From: Phylloscopus collybita
Lineage: Eukaryota; Chordata; Aves; Passeriformes; Phylloscopidae
Length of the DNA: 64,000 nt
Direction of reading: 5' to 3'
Assembly (NCBI GenBank): GCA_027886175.1
Contig: JAJNNQ010000031.1
Coordinates: 1,650,501 to 1,714,500, forward strand
Shown here: positions 30,793 through 43,337 of the stretch, in pieces
Layout of the letters: the number at the start of each line of letters is the position of its first letter
Position numbering within the stretch: the first letter of the stretch is position 1
Notes under the pieces: model-generated
Databases searched by the model: none
What the model was told of the DNA's origin: nothing
What the model saw: the letters and a program-made list of their open reading frames with translations, nothing else
Position numbers and translations under genes: made by a program

Positions 30793-30969
30793 TTGGGTCC
30801 CTTCCAGCTGCAGGAGCTGTGTCTGTGGGATGATCCCATGGAATAACCTCCTTGGGGCCCTTCCAGCTGCAGGAGGTGTATCCATGGGGTGATCCCATGG
30901 AATAACCTCCTTGGGGCCCTTCCAGCTGCAGGAGCTGTATCCATGGGGTGATCCCATGGAATAACCTCC
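30793..30969. repeat. 59-bp minisatellite, three units
   Basis: Units start at 30793, 30852 and 30911: ttggggcccttccagctgca ... atcccatggaataacctcc. Confidence 0.95.
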
Positions 30970-31194
30970 CTGTAATAATGCACAGGCAGACTGAGTTCTC
31001 AGAGTTCTAAGGAATTGCAGCAACCCCCCCTGATGGGATGCTGGAGGAGATGGCAAAATGCCTTCCCACATTCCTTCTCCTTCCACCTCTGCTTTTAGCT
31101 GTGCTGGCTGGAGCTGTTTCCTTTGGGACACGCTTTTCCCAGCAGGGTGGGCTCTGCCTCCAGTTCCTCCCTGGTGCTGCTGCTCTGCCTGCCC

Positions 31195-31350
31195 AGAGCA
31201 GCTGGGGCTGCCCCTGGATCCCTGGAAGTGTCCCAGGCCAGGCTGGACAGGGCTTGGAGCAGCCTGGGATAGGGGGAGGTGTCCATTTGGAATCAAATGA
31301 TCTTTAAGGTCCCTTCCAACTCAAACCAGTCTGGGGTTCCGTGATTCTCC
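31195..31350 (+). mobile_element. CR1 LINE 3' fragment
   Basis: cccctggatccctggaagtg ... ggtcccttccaactcaaacc agtctggggttccgtgattct. Confidence 0.85.
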
Positions 31351-31841
31351 TGGGACATTTTTGTGGCAGGTGAAGGAATGCTGAGCTGCCTTAAAGCCAG
31401 GTCCTCTTCCTCTTAACTCCATTATTCCTTGACTTTGATATAACTTCTGAAAGCTGCTTGTAGTTTTCCTGGGAATCCTGTTAAATATGAGGTGATCAAA
31501 AGAGGAGCCACCATTCTCACACATGACTTTTGTCTGGCTTAGCCCAACTGTGCATTTGCACCCAGTATATGGAACTGTGAATGGGCTTTTTAACAGAAAA
31601 TGTTACTTTGGGGCTCTTTGTCTTGAGTGTATGAAAGTCAAGACTTGCTGAGTTCTCCTTCATTGTTGTTTTTTAAATAATGCATTTTAAATGAATAATT
31701 AACACTTTCCTGATGCCATTACCACTTTTTAAATTGCTGTCGCTACTCGGGTTGCACAGTCTGTACTGAGTTATTCTGAATATGTTTTTATTATAAAATG
31801 GGGATGAAATACGTGTAAAGCTACAGAAGAACAATATTGAC

Positions 31842-31847
31842 AATAAA
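31842..31847 (+). terminator. ARL5A: Candidate distal poly(A) signal of ARL5A
   Basis: AATAAA in A/T-rich sequence, followed by ttcattcttgtcattaattc, a plausible T/GT-rich downstream element. Confidence 0.5.
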
Positions 31848-32344
31848 GACAGTTCATTCTTGTCATTAATTCTTCAGTTCTGATGGTTTTTACCTTCATT
31901 CTTCAGAACTGGAAGGTTTTTTTTTCCTGTTTCAAATATATTTGTGTGTGTATATATAAGTAGGCAACTGGTGGGGTCATGTAAAGAGGTCGTGCAAAAA
32001 GGTCATGGAAATTCCCTTGGGAACACTGAAAATTGTCTGAAGTTTTGTACAGAAATAAAACTTCAGTGTAAATGTGGAAGAGTTCTGAGGGAGAGCCTTG
32101 TGCTGTGGGATCCTCACAGATGTTGTGCCATTTCCCATGTGTTTGCCTTTGAAACCTGAGTTAATGAGTGGAAATCAGAGCTGTGTAAGCAACAAATAAA
32201 CCAAACTGTCCGTGGGGAGCTGGCCAGGGAATTTCTTGGAGATCCACTCTGCCTGGGATGCCAAAGGTGCTGCAGTGAACAGGTTTAGGTGATGAATGGT
32301 CCTGAACTTGGCTTGAGATGCAAATCTTCCTGAGAGATCACAAT

Positions 32345-32520
32345 GTCTGCACTGTCCCACAGGGATGGACACTCCACCACTGCCCTGGGCAGCCGTGCCA
32401 GGGCTGGGCAACCCTTTCCAGGAAGAAATTTTCCCTAAAATCCAATTTAACCCTCCCCTGGCATAGCTCATCCTGTCCCTTGTTCCCTGGGAGCAGATCC
32501 TGAGCCCCACCCTGGCTGCA
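32345..32520 (-). mobile_element. CR1 fragment
   Basis: gggatggacactccaccact, ggaagaaattttccctaaaa: CR1 body in reverse orientation, without its 3' tail. Confidence 0.7.
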
Positions 32521-33439
32521 CTCTCAGGTAAGTTGGAGATAAAAATAAGTTCTCCCCTGAGCTTCCTTTTCTCCAGGATAAAATCCTGGAATGCTGGCAG
32601 AGTTCATCACAGGGACAAACAGCCCCTCTTTGCCATCCTGGGGACAAGGGCAGCCTGAACCCAAGCACAGTTTTTCCACCACGTGTTGAGACCATTCATT
32701 CCTGGTGTTTTAATTAAGAGAACGCTGGGATAATGCATAAGCTCTGCATGTTGGTAAGTTTAGGTCTCTTTTAACTGAGATAAGGTGGGAAAATCCCATT
32801 CTTGCAGGATTTTCCTGCCAGGAGCAGCAGCAACCACTGTTCCATGCTGAGCCCAGTGAAGGAATGACAGGGTGGCTGGAGCAGGGAGAGGGGGGAAGGA
32901 GTTGGAGGATGTCTGGGCTTCAGCTACTTGGAGATTGAAAATGAAATCTTATTTCTGTTTTTCTCAAAGCAAGAAGCCCCTCAGGATTTTGACCATTGGG
33001 TTTTTTCCTCCTCCCAGCCCTGGGGAAGAGACAGCCCAGCTCTGGGGCTGGCTCATTTTGTCAGAAGGTGTCTCTGCCTGGCAATGACACGGAATTTGTG
33101 ACGTGGCAGGGATTGAGGGAGGCAAAGGGAATGAAACCACTGTTGCTGTGTTTCCTGGTGGTGGGCACAGCTTTGCTGAGGGCACTGTGGTCCCTTCCCA
33201 TGCCCTGGCAGATGGCAGGGTTGATATTCCCAGGACACAGCACAGTGGGAGCCATCTGCATCCCAAACAAGCGATGATGGCAGGACTGGAGCTGCTCCAG
33301 GAAGGTTGTCATTGTCTCCACTTCCCTGCCATCCAACCTGCATCCAAACCTGGGATTCCTGTCTGTTTCTGAGCACAGGGAGGGGCTGGGCACTCAGCGT
33401 TCCCATCCTGCCAGCGCTTCCAGAGATGCTGGGAAGGGT

Positions 33440-33530
33440 TCTTGTGGCTGTCCTGTGCAGGGCCAGGAGCTGGACTTGATGATCCCTGTGAGTCCTTTCC
33501 GAACAGGATTTGAAGCTCTCTGAATCTGGG
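33440..33530 (+). mobile_element. CR1 LINE 3' fragment
   Basis: ggccaggagctggacttgat gatccctgtgagtcctttcc, CR1 end in sense orientation. Confidence 0.65.
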
Positions 33531-33790
33531 ATTTCTTGCTCCCTTCCAGGGAGGCCAGATGGGGGCAGGATCCTCCTTTTTATTAGCAAATCCTTCCAAT
33601 GCAGAGTTTCATTTTGCTACATCCGAGGGAATGAAATCCTCCAGGCCAGTGCAGCCACCAAAAGAAATCCCCTGCCCCGCTCATTCCCTGTAGTGCCACG
33701 ATCACTTGGGTGGGGCTTGGGGAAATAAATATCATAGAAGTGCTGTGGCACTTGAGGCAAACAAGGGAAAACTTTGTATGTGGGGCAAGG

Positions 33791-34035
33791 AACCACAGAA
33801 TCACTGGGGTTGGATCACAGAGTCCAACCATCCCCAGCGCTGCCCAGGCCAGCACTGCCCCATGTCCCCAAGTGCCACATCCACAGGGCTTTTACCTCCC
33901 TCCACTGCTGCCTAGGCTGGACAGCTCTATCCATGAAGGAATTTTCCCCAATATCCAGCCTGACCTTCCCCTGGCACAGCTGGAGGCCATTTCCTCATCT
34001 TGTTCCTCCCCTGCTGTGGGGTTAGCCCTGTCCAT
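33791..34035 (-). mobile_element. CR1 LINE 3' fragment
   Basis: ccacagaatcactggggttg through atgaaggaattttccccaat to cctcatcttgttcctcccct. Confidence 0.8.
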
Positions 34036-35275
34036 CCCTCTGTGCTGGGTGTGTTTTTGCAGATCATCCTTCCTCTGCACCATCAGCTGAATGTGCTGCT
34101 AAACTCCAAATAAATGTGATGGAGTAATTTAATGATCTGACCCCTAAACCCCTAAAGTTAGTTTTTATCTCTTAGGATGAGCTTTTATCATAGACAGTCA
34201 CAGCAATTTCATGCCATGCCTGGGACGGTCTAGCTTTAGTCTTGCCTTAGTCTATCCTGTTTCTGCTTTTTTAAAAATCCTCCCTCAGTAAATTTCACGT
34301 TTTTGTGTTTCCTGGTATTCTGGTTTTCTGGTATTTCTCCATGGTGAAGGGATGGGTTGTTTTTACACAGAGCATTTTGTTGGCTGTCAACAGCAGGAAA
34401 ACTCTGTCATTGTAGGAACAATTCCATTCCAACCTGAAAATTATTTACTTGATTTGCAGTGTCACAGCCAAAAAAAAAAATCAGTACACAAAAATATTTG
34501 TTCCATGTTTGTTGCTCAGAAATCTGTGGATTAACAACACTTCTGCAAGAGTTAGGTTGTGTTTTTAATCTTTACCGTGCTTTTCAGCAAAGATATTCTT
34601 GCCAGGGACTCTCCAGCACTGAAAAGGTTCAACGTGGTGTTATATCAGCACTGAATTTTCAGGTTGTGAAGGGAATTATTGCATTAAACCATCCCATCCT
34701 TCAGCAGCCCTGATGAGCAGAGAGCGAGGATGTGCTCCAAGATCTGTCACAAGACATTCCCACGTGCAAAAGGTGAGTTGTTTCCTTCCCTGGAAGCCTG
34801 TGTGTCCATGAGCATCTCGTTCCTGGCACCCTTGGGGTGATGGATTTGCTGAAGGCTGCGGTGCTTGGGCCATCTCTGCCACAGCCAGGGAATTGTGCAG
34901 CTGCTTCTGTCCCTCCACTGTCATTATCTCGCTTTATAAAAAGCCCCATGAAGTCATCAGGAGTTCAGCATCCTGTGGAATGGTTTTCAAAGAGCTGAAA
35001 GTCTGCCAGACTCTTGGAAATGAAAACTATTTAATGAAGAAAGGTTTCTTCCCCCTTGATCCCTCATTGCAGAGAAAAGGTGCATGAAGAAGCCTGGGTC
35101 ATTTTGGACAGCTGAAGGAGACAAAGGTGCAAAGCTCTGTGGTGTGGGGCACTGGGTGAGGCTGAGCACAGAGATCTGTGGGGCTGGGGAGGGGCTGGGG
35201 GGCACCTCCAACCTTTCTGGTGTGAGGGTGAGGGCAGGACTGCAGCTTTCTTTAGCAAAGGTCTGGAGTTAATCT

Positions 35276-35690
35276 CAGAATCACGGGATCACAGAGTGGT
35301 TTGGGTTCAAAGGGACCCAAAGACATCCAGTTTCATCATCCACGGGTAGGGACACCTTCCATTGGTCCCAGGTTGCTCCAGCCTGGCCTTGGACACTTCC
35401 AGGGCTCCAGGAGCAGCCACAGCTTCTCTGGGCACCCTGTGCCAGGGCCTCAGCACCATCCCAGCCAGGAATTCCTTCCCAATATCCCAACTCTCCCTGC
35501 CCTGTGGCAGTGGGAGCCATTCCCTGTGTCCTGTCCCTCCATGCCTTGTCCCCAGTCCCCCTCCAACTCTCCTGGAGCCCCTTTAGGCCCTGCCAGGGGC
35601 TCTGAGCTCTCCCTGCAGCTTCTCTTCTCCAGATGAGCACCTCCAGCTCTCCCAGCCCAGCTCCAGCTGTCCCTGGTGTGAGTCATTCAG
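35276..35690 (-). mobile_element. CR1 LINE 3' fragment, longest minus-strand copy
   Basis: agaatcacgggatcacagag through the ggaattccttcccaatatcc block to ctctcccagcccagctccag. Same layout as the copy at 5078-5415. Confidence 0.85.
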
Positions 35691-37564
35691 GTAAGATCCC
35701 CATTCGTGGGGATCACTGGTGGGACATCAGTGGGGTCAGTTCAGTTTGCAGAAGTTTCTGCAGGCTCAGGAGCTCCTGCAGGTTTCCCCACTGAGGAGAT
35801 GTCCCCTAGGAGAGCATGGCCTGCTGCCAAGTGAGTGAGGGGAGGTAATTTGTGATGTTATCATTCCTTTTAGTGATTAAATGTCCCTTTCTCGGTGCAG
35901 TAACGAAGTTTTATTTCCTGGGTTTTATTGTCTGGAGCCGTTGCAGAGCAGAGGGAGCCCAGCAGATTCCTTGTGGCTGCTCAGTGCTGTTAATAATAGT
36001 GCAGAGAAGAATTACTCCTGGTGGCTGTTGTGCTGGTGACCTCAGTGCTGTGTTAGTGACCTTTCACAGAGCATTCTGCCCCTGGGAACTGCTGCTGCAG
36101 AGTATTCCTGGCCCCGGCCAGCGAGCAGTCTTAATATTTTATGGACTAGTGCAGGTTGTATTTCAGGGTATGAGATAGCACCCCAGCAATGCCAGTCAGG
36201 AATGTGAAGCACGTTGCCTTTTCCCCCCTTATTTTACAGTCAGAGGTGTTTGAACCTTTCAGATAAATATATTACTTTTAAATCAGCAGAGTGAGAGAGA
36301 ATATTTTAAAAATAAGTCTCAGACACAGGCTGCAGTTTGCTAAAGGCCATGAAGTCGGACCTGGGAGCTCTGGTTCAGCATCCCTCAGGGTGAGGGGGCT
36401 GAAGGTGCATGGATTGTCTGCCACTGGGAAGATTTGGTTATTCTGGGATTTCTTGAGTGGATACATTGAGCTTTGACCTTTGCAGCTGCTTCTGTGATCT
36501 GTGGACAATTCTTGTCACAGCCCATGAACTGCATGTTTGATTTTCCATAGACTGTGGGAACTGCTCTGCACTGTAGGGGAGTCAGAGGAGCTTGGAGGGA
36601 GAGGGACCTGGAGGCAGGGGGGATCATGAGGCCATCTCACTGGAAACTCCACAAAGGAACCTTGCACTATTTGGAAAACCCTTGGAATGGAGAGGAGGGA
36701 CAGTAACATTTTCCTTCTTTTGCCCAAGGAGAAAAAAGGTGAAAAGGACTCAATCCCGATTTTACCTCAACCACAGCTTTGCATTCAGAGTTTGTTCCCT
36801 CTTGGAATGAAAGCATGTCCTTGGTGAAAAAGAGTATGGAGGCCTAGGGAGTAAATACTGGATTTCTTCCTTCTGTTCTCACAGAGAGCACAGACATCTT
36901 TTTGCAGTATCAGGGCAATGGCTGAAGTGGAAAAGCAGCAGAGGGGATTGCAGAATGAAGGTGATGCTCTGCTCAAAGTTTCAAAGGGAGTGTTCAGCCC
37001 TGTCCCTCCATCCCAGAGGGTTTTCAGCAGGGAATGCCCCTGTGTTGTAGCTGTTTTAATCCGTGCCTTTGTTGGTGGCTGTTGGGGTGATGTGGAAAGT
37101 TGGCAGGGCTGTACAACCCCACGTGAAACCTTCCTGCTGCCGAGCTTTGGTAGAAATGTGAAGACTTATGAAACGATCTGAGTGTGCTCTGGGATAGAAA
37201 TGAACTTGGCCTGGGTTATGGTTTTTCCATAAATCATTTCAACACAGTTCTGTAAGAAACAATTCTGCTCTAAATTCACTGCAAGGAGGTCAGTGAGGAG
37301 CCGGGGGAAGGATGCAGGATATGGAACCCAGTAGGTTTGAAAAATTGAGGTGAAATTTGGGGTTGGCACATTGTGAGGAAACTGGAATGTGTCCTCATGG
37401 CAGCAGCACTTGGGGTGCTGTGGTGGGACAGTCGTGTGAGGGCACCTGAGGGGGAGCATCAAGAAGGAATTTCTTCCAAGAAGAAATATTCCAAGGAGGA
37501 ATTGCATTTCCTCAGCAATAACCCACCCTGGGGAGGGGAAAGCAGCATCAGTGCAGCAGGTGCA

Positions 37565-37625
37565 GTAAACCAGGCTGCTCCCAGTCCCATCCAACCTGGC
37601 CTTGACACTCCCATGGATGGGACAA
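37565..37625 (-). mobile_element. Short CR1 fragment
   Basis: ggctgctcccagtcccatcc aacctggccttgacactcc. Confidence 0.6.
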
Positions 37626-39721
37626 TCCTAAACAGATCAATCTGCTTATACAGCAACAACTCCTGCTGTAATGATTTGCAAAATGGTGCTGATAATGAAA
37701 AAGTTTGTCTTGAAAAGATAAAAGAGCTGTGTTCTTGTATTGCAGAGTAGTGAGGCAGAGGCTTGTCCAAAGGGACGAGTGTGGGAGGCAGGGTAAGAGC
37801 TGAAACTCTGGCTGCCAATCAGGGCTTTTCATTGGCATTTACAGCTGATACTTGTACCTCTGTTTTTAAAATATAAAATTTTATTTGTCTTATTAATAGT
37901 AGGAAGAAAAAAAGATTTGAGAAGAACCTCACCTTCCTTTCCTAGTTTATAGGAACTGATAATAATATTCCAAAACCTGAATATGTTGAGTTGGGTGCTG
38001 TAGCTCAGCTTCCCTCACCAGCTCCCAGTAGGAAATCTGATCAATACACTCAGAGCTGGCTTTGGATTCTTGAGGACATTTGCCTTTGCTGTATCTTCTT
38101 TCTGATGTCTAAGACCCTGTGGCTGTCTTGGGAGCATTAGCAGGGGAGATAAATTAGGCTGTTTGACATCATCTTGTGGATAAATATTTTCTTTTAGGAT
38201 TCTCAAAGGCCCTAAGTAAAGAACAGGGGAGGCTGTGACAGATGCTATCATGTGAGGAGAACTCTCCTCGTGCCAATGGCCACAGTGAATATCTTGTGTC
38301 GATACACAGGATCTTTTACACTGATTTTATATCAGATTTAAATATTCACCTAATTTTTAAGTTTCTACAACCAGCTGGAGGTGTATTTGCTCATGTGATT
38401 TCCCTTTGCTTTATCAAATCTTAGCGTGAAAAAAGTTAACCAATATTTGGCAACTTGTTCTTCTTTTCAGTTTGGGTTTGTTTGAATTTTTCACCAATTT
38501 GAATAGTTCTTTTTTTTTCTATTCAGTCTTTGAAATGTTCTGGTGGGACACTTTCAATACTAAAAAGTTTGGGCCTTTACCCAAACAATTTGATTGGTGA
38601 GGCCACGGTTCTTTCTCTGTCCAAGAACATTGGGAAGCATAAAATGAATTTTGGTTCCATATCAATCAGATCAATATTCCTTTATTCCTCCTCTTCCAGC
38701 AAAGTCTCTTTGAGTCACAGCAGCACAGCGGGTGAGTGGTTGGTTTGCACACCACACAGCCACTGCCTTGTGCTGCTGCTCACCCCATATCAGCCCGTCA
38801 GCATCAAAAAATAAACCTGAAGATAAGACACTGGAGGTGATCTGCTCACAGCACTTGGATTCACTGCCCCCAAGAATATTATTTGGTATGATCTAATACT
38901 TTCTATTAATACTTTGAGAAAGAGGATGAGCAGCACTGGAGTGAAAGTGAAGTTCTTGTTAGAGCATGTATCCTTCCCTAAAAACCTTGCTGTTTGTAAG
39001 CCCAGACAGACCCCCAACAAGGCCTATGCTCCCAGCCTGGTTTCATCCAGAAGACAAAAGATTGGCCAGCTGTAAAAATGGAGAGGTCAGAGAAATAGAT
39101 TTATATTTAATCTGAAGACAATCCTTTGCATTTGGTTGTCCAACCAAGCCCTTCCTAATTTTTGGTGAAAACGCTCTCTGCAGTATTTCCATACATTAAA
39201 CCAAAAGGTGCTGGGGGGAGAGGAGCCTTGCTGTGGGGAATGGTGAAAAGAATGAGAAGTATCTCACTGGTGGAAGATTAAAAATAGACACGGTGGCACA
39301 AATATGTATTTAAATGTCCTTTTCCAATGATACAATGCTTGTTAAGGCCAGGTACGTCAGGAGGTTAAATATAGCACCTGGGGTGTCAGGACATTTATCC
39401 ATCATGCACTGAGTGGCTCCTGTTAAATAAGCAGGACTGATTGAACTCAATATTTAAATATGTTAAGTACAAGAAAAATTTTTTTTGCATTAAATCTTTG
39501 TGATTGAAATGCAAAGCAGCATCTTCTTCTGCCTAAGTAGTTTTGCAGCGTTCTGTCTTTAGTTCAGAACTGCTGAGCACGTGCTCATTTATGTGCCATG
39601 GATAAATCTGGCCTGGTGTGTTAACCTGGGCCAGAGCTGCCAGGCTCCACCTAGGGCACAGTTAATGCTTTTGAAACATTTGTCCCCCAGAAAGTCAAGT
39701 TTATATTCTCACAACAAAGTC

Positions 39722-39785
39722 AAAAGCTGGACTTGATGATCTTGGAGGTCTTTTCCAGCCCTAATGCTTCTATGGTTTTGTGAAT
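39722..39785 (+). mobile_element. Short CR1 3' end
   Basis: agctggacttgatgatcttg gaggtcttttccagccctaa tgcttctatgg. Confidence 0.65.
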
Positions 39786-39934
39786 ATTCCATCAGAAATC
39801 AGAGTCGGACATAAATTTTCACAACAAAGCAATTTAAAAGAAAAAAGGAATATTAGCCATTAGTATTCCCTTTACCTCATACATGTTTGGCATAGGGAGG
39901 TTTGGAATCCCCATCCCCTGGATGTGTACAACGA

Positions 39935-40045
39935 ATTCCTGGAGGTGGCACTCAGTGCTCTGGGCTGGGGACAAGGTGGCCATCTGGCACAGCTTGGACT
40001 CCATGGGCCGAGAGGACTTTTCCAGCCTCAGGGATCCTGGGATTC
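39935..40045 (+). mobile_element. CR1 3' fragment
   Basis: tggcactcagtgctctgggc tggggacaaggtgg mirrors, in reverse complement, the body of the copy at 12668-12775; it ends gatcctgggattct. Confidence 0.65.
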
Positions 40046-41730
40046 TCCTTGCCCAGGCAGTGGTGATAGTTTTGTCAGAGCTGTTCCTTGAGATTTGAGG
40101 CTGAAGGAGCAAAGCAGCAAAATGCAGGAATTGAAATATTTTTCTCAAGTGACTCAAGGGCACCCTCGTCCCCTCTTTGTGCTCTGATGCCAGAACAAAA
40201 ATATTATGTTCAGCCTAAGTTTTCACTTCACCAATAATGCTTTTGGTTCTTAGCCCCCTTCTGTAATTCCCATGGGTTATTCCATGCTTTTTTCCAGCCC
40301 TGAGCTGTGCTGCTGAAGATCTGCCACAGTTCACACTAAAGGCAGCTGCATTTCAGTGGCAGAAAAAGTGGTGCCGGAGTCCTGCGGGTAATTTTAGCCT
40401 CGTTTGGTGTCTTTCTAAACAAGATATCAAACAGCAATAAAAAATGGTCTGAAGGTGATGTTCCAGTAACACAGGGCTTGCAGAGTATCACTGAGGGAGA
40501 AATTCTTTACAGGAATTTCCAGGATTGAGCTGGAATGCCAATAATGGATTACATGTTCAATAAGGAAAGCTGGCCCTTCACTCCATTAAGGTTTGCTATT
40601 GGTAATGAAGATGTCACCTTCTGCATCCAATCTACTGAGAAGGAAAAGGAGGAAAAGGGGCCTGTGAGTGATTTCTGGAATGCACACAAGGAGGGTCAGG
40701 ATCAGAGAGCAGCAGGTTACGCTGAGGTTGCTCTCCAGAGACTCCACCAACACGCTGCGTTCATTTCTGGACAGTTTCAAAAGACGTTAAGAATGTTAAA
40801 TAAACAGAAATCAGATTAAAAGGGGAAGGACTGCCTAGTACAGCAAAATGCAGAGTAATTGAAAATGGCTCGGCCAAAGGAGACAGGGAGGGGTTCTGCA
40901 GCTCTGAGCAGAGTCTGAAATACTTGGCAGTAGTGAATGAGATATGATATTCCATCTGGATATAAATATGAACTTCTGGAAAGAGTTAAGGAAAAAGATG
41001 TCTCTCAAGGGCTCCTGACAGTCATTTATTGAATAATGTGATCTAGCACATGCAAAGGGATCATTGTTGATATTGGCTTTTGAATGCACCTCCTTGAAGA
41101 ACCAAAGTCAACTCTGTCAATCGAGCAATCCCCTCAGAAGTCATGTCTGTTATCGTCACCCTGGTTCTGCTCCATACATCACGGCATTCCTGACCTTCCA
41201 AAATACCAGGGTTGCTCCCCTGTCACTTAATCTGTTTATCAACTCTTCCTGGACTTCCCTCACCAGGGATGTTGGCTCTTTGTTGGGTTCCTTCCTTGCA
41301 AACAGTCGCTTTTCACATGTTCCTGGGTCTGCGTGTTCAGCTACGAAACATTTCGTAAGTGATAAAAATATTGACACATCAAGGTGAAAAAGCACTTCGT
41401 GTGTACTTACAGGGTGAAATTAAAGACACGTTTATACTAAAATTTAGTTTGCAGTGTGGACTCCTCAAGTTCCGAGATTCTTGAATTTGGATGGTGTTTA
41501 TTCACGTTATAGGAATGAAATTGCCTCCATCAACTGAAATTCAATGTTATTATCAACTCTGATAATTACATTTTTTTCTACTGGAGCACTCCCTTGAGCT
41601 TGCCTGGGTCTCCATCTCACCGAGCCCTGGTGAGCTGTGGTGTGTTTTGGGTTTCCTGAGGAGCACGGAGGTGCCCAGCTCCCTTTCCCTGATGCTGCTG
41701 AGAACAGGTGGCCTCCCTCGGGGTCACCGA

Positions 41731-41740
41731 GTATATTTAG
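41731..41740 (+). promoter_or_regulatory. NEB: Candidate NEB promoter element (MEF2-like / TATA-like)
   Basis: gtatatttag matches the MEF2 consensus YTAWWWWTAR except at the first base and could equally act as a TATA box. It stands about 30-40 bases before a plausible transcription start and 150 bases before a perfect donor. MEF2 sites are usual in skeletal-muscle gene promoters. This is inference from motif and position only. Confidence 0.35.
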
Positions 41741-41764
41741 GGATGAAACTCGAGCGGGCTGGAG

Positions 41765-41890
41765 CCAGATTGGCTGTGTGGGCCACACACGTCACCGGGA
41801 GCCGCTGAACCCCCTCGCTCTCGCCCAGTGCTGCTCAGGAGGGAAGACTGGAGAGCCTTTGCTCCAAAGGATATTTACTGGATGTCGCTG
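41765..41890 (+). other. NEB: Candidate non-coding first exon of NEB
   Basis: A moderately GC-rich stretch ends at gatgtcgctg/gtaagaa, a near-consensus donor, and follows the TATA/MEF2-like element. From memory, vertebrate NEB genes begin with untranslated exons, and this fits one. The left edge is only an estimate of the start site. Confidence 0.4.
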
Positions 41891-43271
41891 GTAAGAACCT
41901 TTTAAAGGCATTTCGCTTCTTTTCCTTGGAAGAGGATCTTGGGCTGTTTCCCCAGTCTGTAGTTTTTTGGGAATTCTCGTGGTGGCTTGCCCACGGAAGT
42001 CAGGTTTTCTGTCTGAATAACTGGCTGCGGAGTGGAGGAGGAGGAAAAGACCTGGAACAGGGTTTGGAAGTGTGGCTGAAGGCTGTAACAAGGACAGGCT
42101 GAAGAGATTGGGTTTATATGCAAACCCCACTTCTTGAGTTTATTCACACACCTCAGCCTGCTGTTCCATGTGACTCGTCACTCGTTTTTTGAGTTATTCT
42201 TCATTTATTTTAATAGCTAACAACACGGTTTTCCCAATTCATTTTTTGGCCATTTTTCTCAGCCCATTGGGACTAAAAAGGGCCAGTATTCTGTGTTCCT
42301 ATATTTAACCTGCATGACTTGACTTCCCTTGCCTCAGAAGGAATTGCAGTTTAGCCAGCTCAACCCAACTGCTCCATCAGTTGGCAGGATTAGCTTACAC
42401 GGCAAATATCCCTGGACTCAGGAGCAGCTGTTGCAAAGCCTCATCCCCTCCCAACATTAGAAACAGGGCTGCAGACTCTGGTGGAAAATTGTAGCTTTGC
42501 CTCACAGCAAAATCAGTGCATTAATTAATTCGTTCAAAGGTTCTGACACTAATCTGTGCTTTGTACTTCAGCCAGCTCTATGGATTTTCATCTTTTCCAG
42601 GTCTGAAGAAATAGAGAGAAAAAAAAACCCCACAAGAGTTTAAAAAAAAAATCCCAGAGCTTCTCTGTAGGCTGATGCTGGGAAGACAGAAATTGCCTCA
42701 TTAACCTAAGGTCACTTAAAAAATATTTACAATACTTTTCTACATTATGCTCTTACTTATGAATGAATATAGTAGAATATAAATCTCCCATTCAAATGGG
42801 AGCTTGAATGATATCATGAAATAGCATAGAACAGTCACAGAAAAAAGAAAAATGCTTCAAATAATTCTGTTGTAATGAAAATATCCCATTTCAAGAGACC
42901 TCTCCTTTTTATTTTTTCTTTTATTTTATTAATCTCTTTTATTTTATTTTTGTTTTGTATTTTGTATTTTTGTATTTTTGTTTTGTATTTTATTCATCTC
43001 TTTTATTTTATTTTTGTTGGATTCGGTGTTGGTGTTATAACTGGAATGAGCTATTTGTCCAAAATTGTAATTTATATCAGTATGTTTGGAACTTCATCCA
43101 ATGTTTTTTCCATAACAATCCAAGTAATGCCAGATCCCAGCTTTATTTAGGATCTGACCAGTTACTAACCATGACCCCAAGTGCTTTATGAGCTTGACTT
43201 GTACCTTCTCACAGTACTTTCAGCCATGGGCTAATACTGTTTATTCACATTTTCACCTGCTGCGTGACCAG
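41891..43271 (+). other. NEB: Candidate NEB 5' intron
   Basis: 1.4 kb lying between the candidate non-coding exon and the first coding exon. It has a T-rich low-complexity tract (about 42903-43018) made of ttttatttta/ttttgtatt repeats, and no CR1. A second untranslated exon could be hidden here. Confidence 0.4.
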
Positions 43272-43337
43272 TGAGTGGGGGAGAGACAGAAGCAAACCCT
43301 CAGAATGGAGGAAGAAGAATATGAGGAAGTTGTGGAG
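43272..43337 (+). CDS. NEB: NEB first coding exon
   Basis: ATG at 43305-43307, codons [11 protein letters not shown], donor gtaaga. The acceptor is probably gcgtgaccag/tgag, leaving about 33 bases of 5'UTR. The start context has A at -3? uncertain by a base (cagaATGG), with G at +4. It aligns with the acidic start of mammalian nebulin as I recall it. Confidence 0.85.

Larger units (their letters stand above)
24915..31865 (+). other. ARL5A: Probable ARL5A 3'UTR
   Basis: No other gene follows the stop codon until AATAAA at 31842-31847 with T-rich downstream sequence. Contents: (CA)n at 25027-25065, an A-run at 26850-26867, a 53-bp minisatellite at 27512-27745, a local GC/CpG-rich patch at about 29440-29690, a CT-tract with a strong AG at 29714-29741, a T-run at 29980-30001, a 59-bp minisatellite at 30793-30969, and CR1 fragments near 30686-30755 and 31195-31350. 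The extent is inferred. Earlier poly(A) sites may be used. Confidence 0.5.
31866..41730. other. Spacer between ARL5A and NEB
   Basis: About 9.9 kb with no recognisable coding exon on either strand. CR1 fragments occur at about 32345-32520, 33440-33530, 33791-34035, 35276-35690, 37565-37625, 39722-39785 and 39935-40045. The rest is mixed, apparently unique sequence in which distal muscle enhancers of NEB could lie. None can be identified by eye. Confidence 0.7.

Noticed and set aside
30250..31296. 348-codon minus-strand open frame
   Set aside because: It runs through CR1 sequence and the 59-bp minisatellite, whose unit lengths keep the frame open by chance.
40535..40819. 94-codon open frame in the ARL5A-NEB spacer
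   Set aside because: Charged and somewhat protein-like, but no family recognised, no splice sites or promoter, and an overlapping minus-strand frame is also open. A database search would be needed to revive it.
42903..43018. Hydrophobic peptide read from the T-rich tract before the first NEB coding exon
   Set aside because: A by-product of poly-T repeats; the true start at 43305 matches nebulin.
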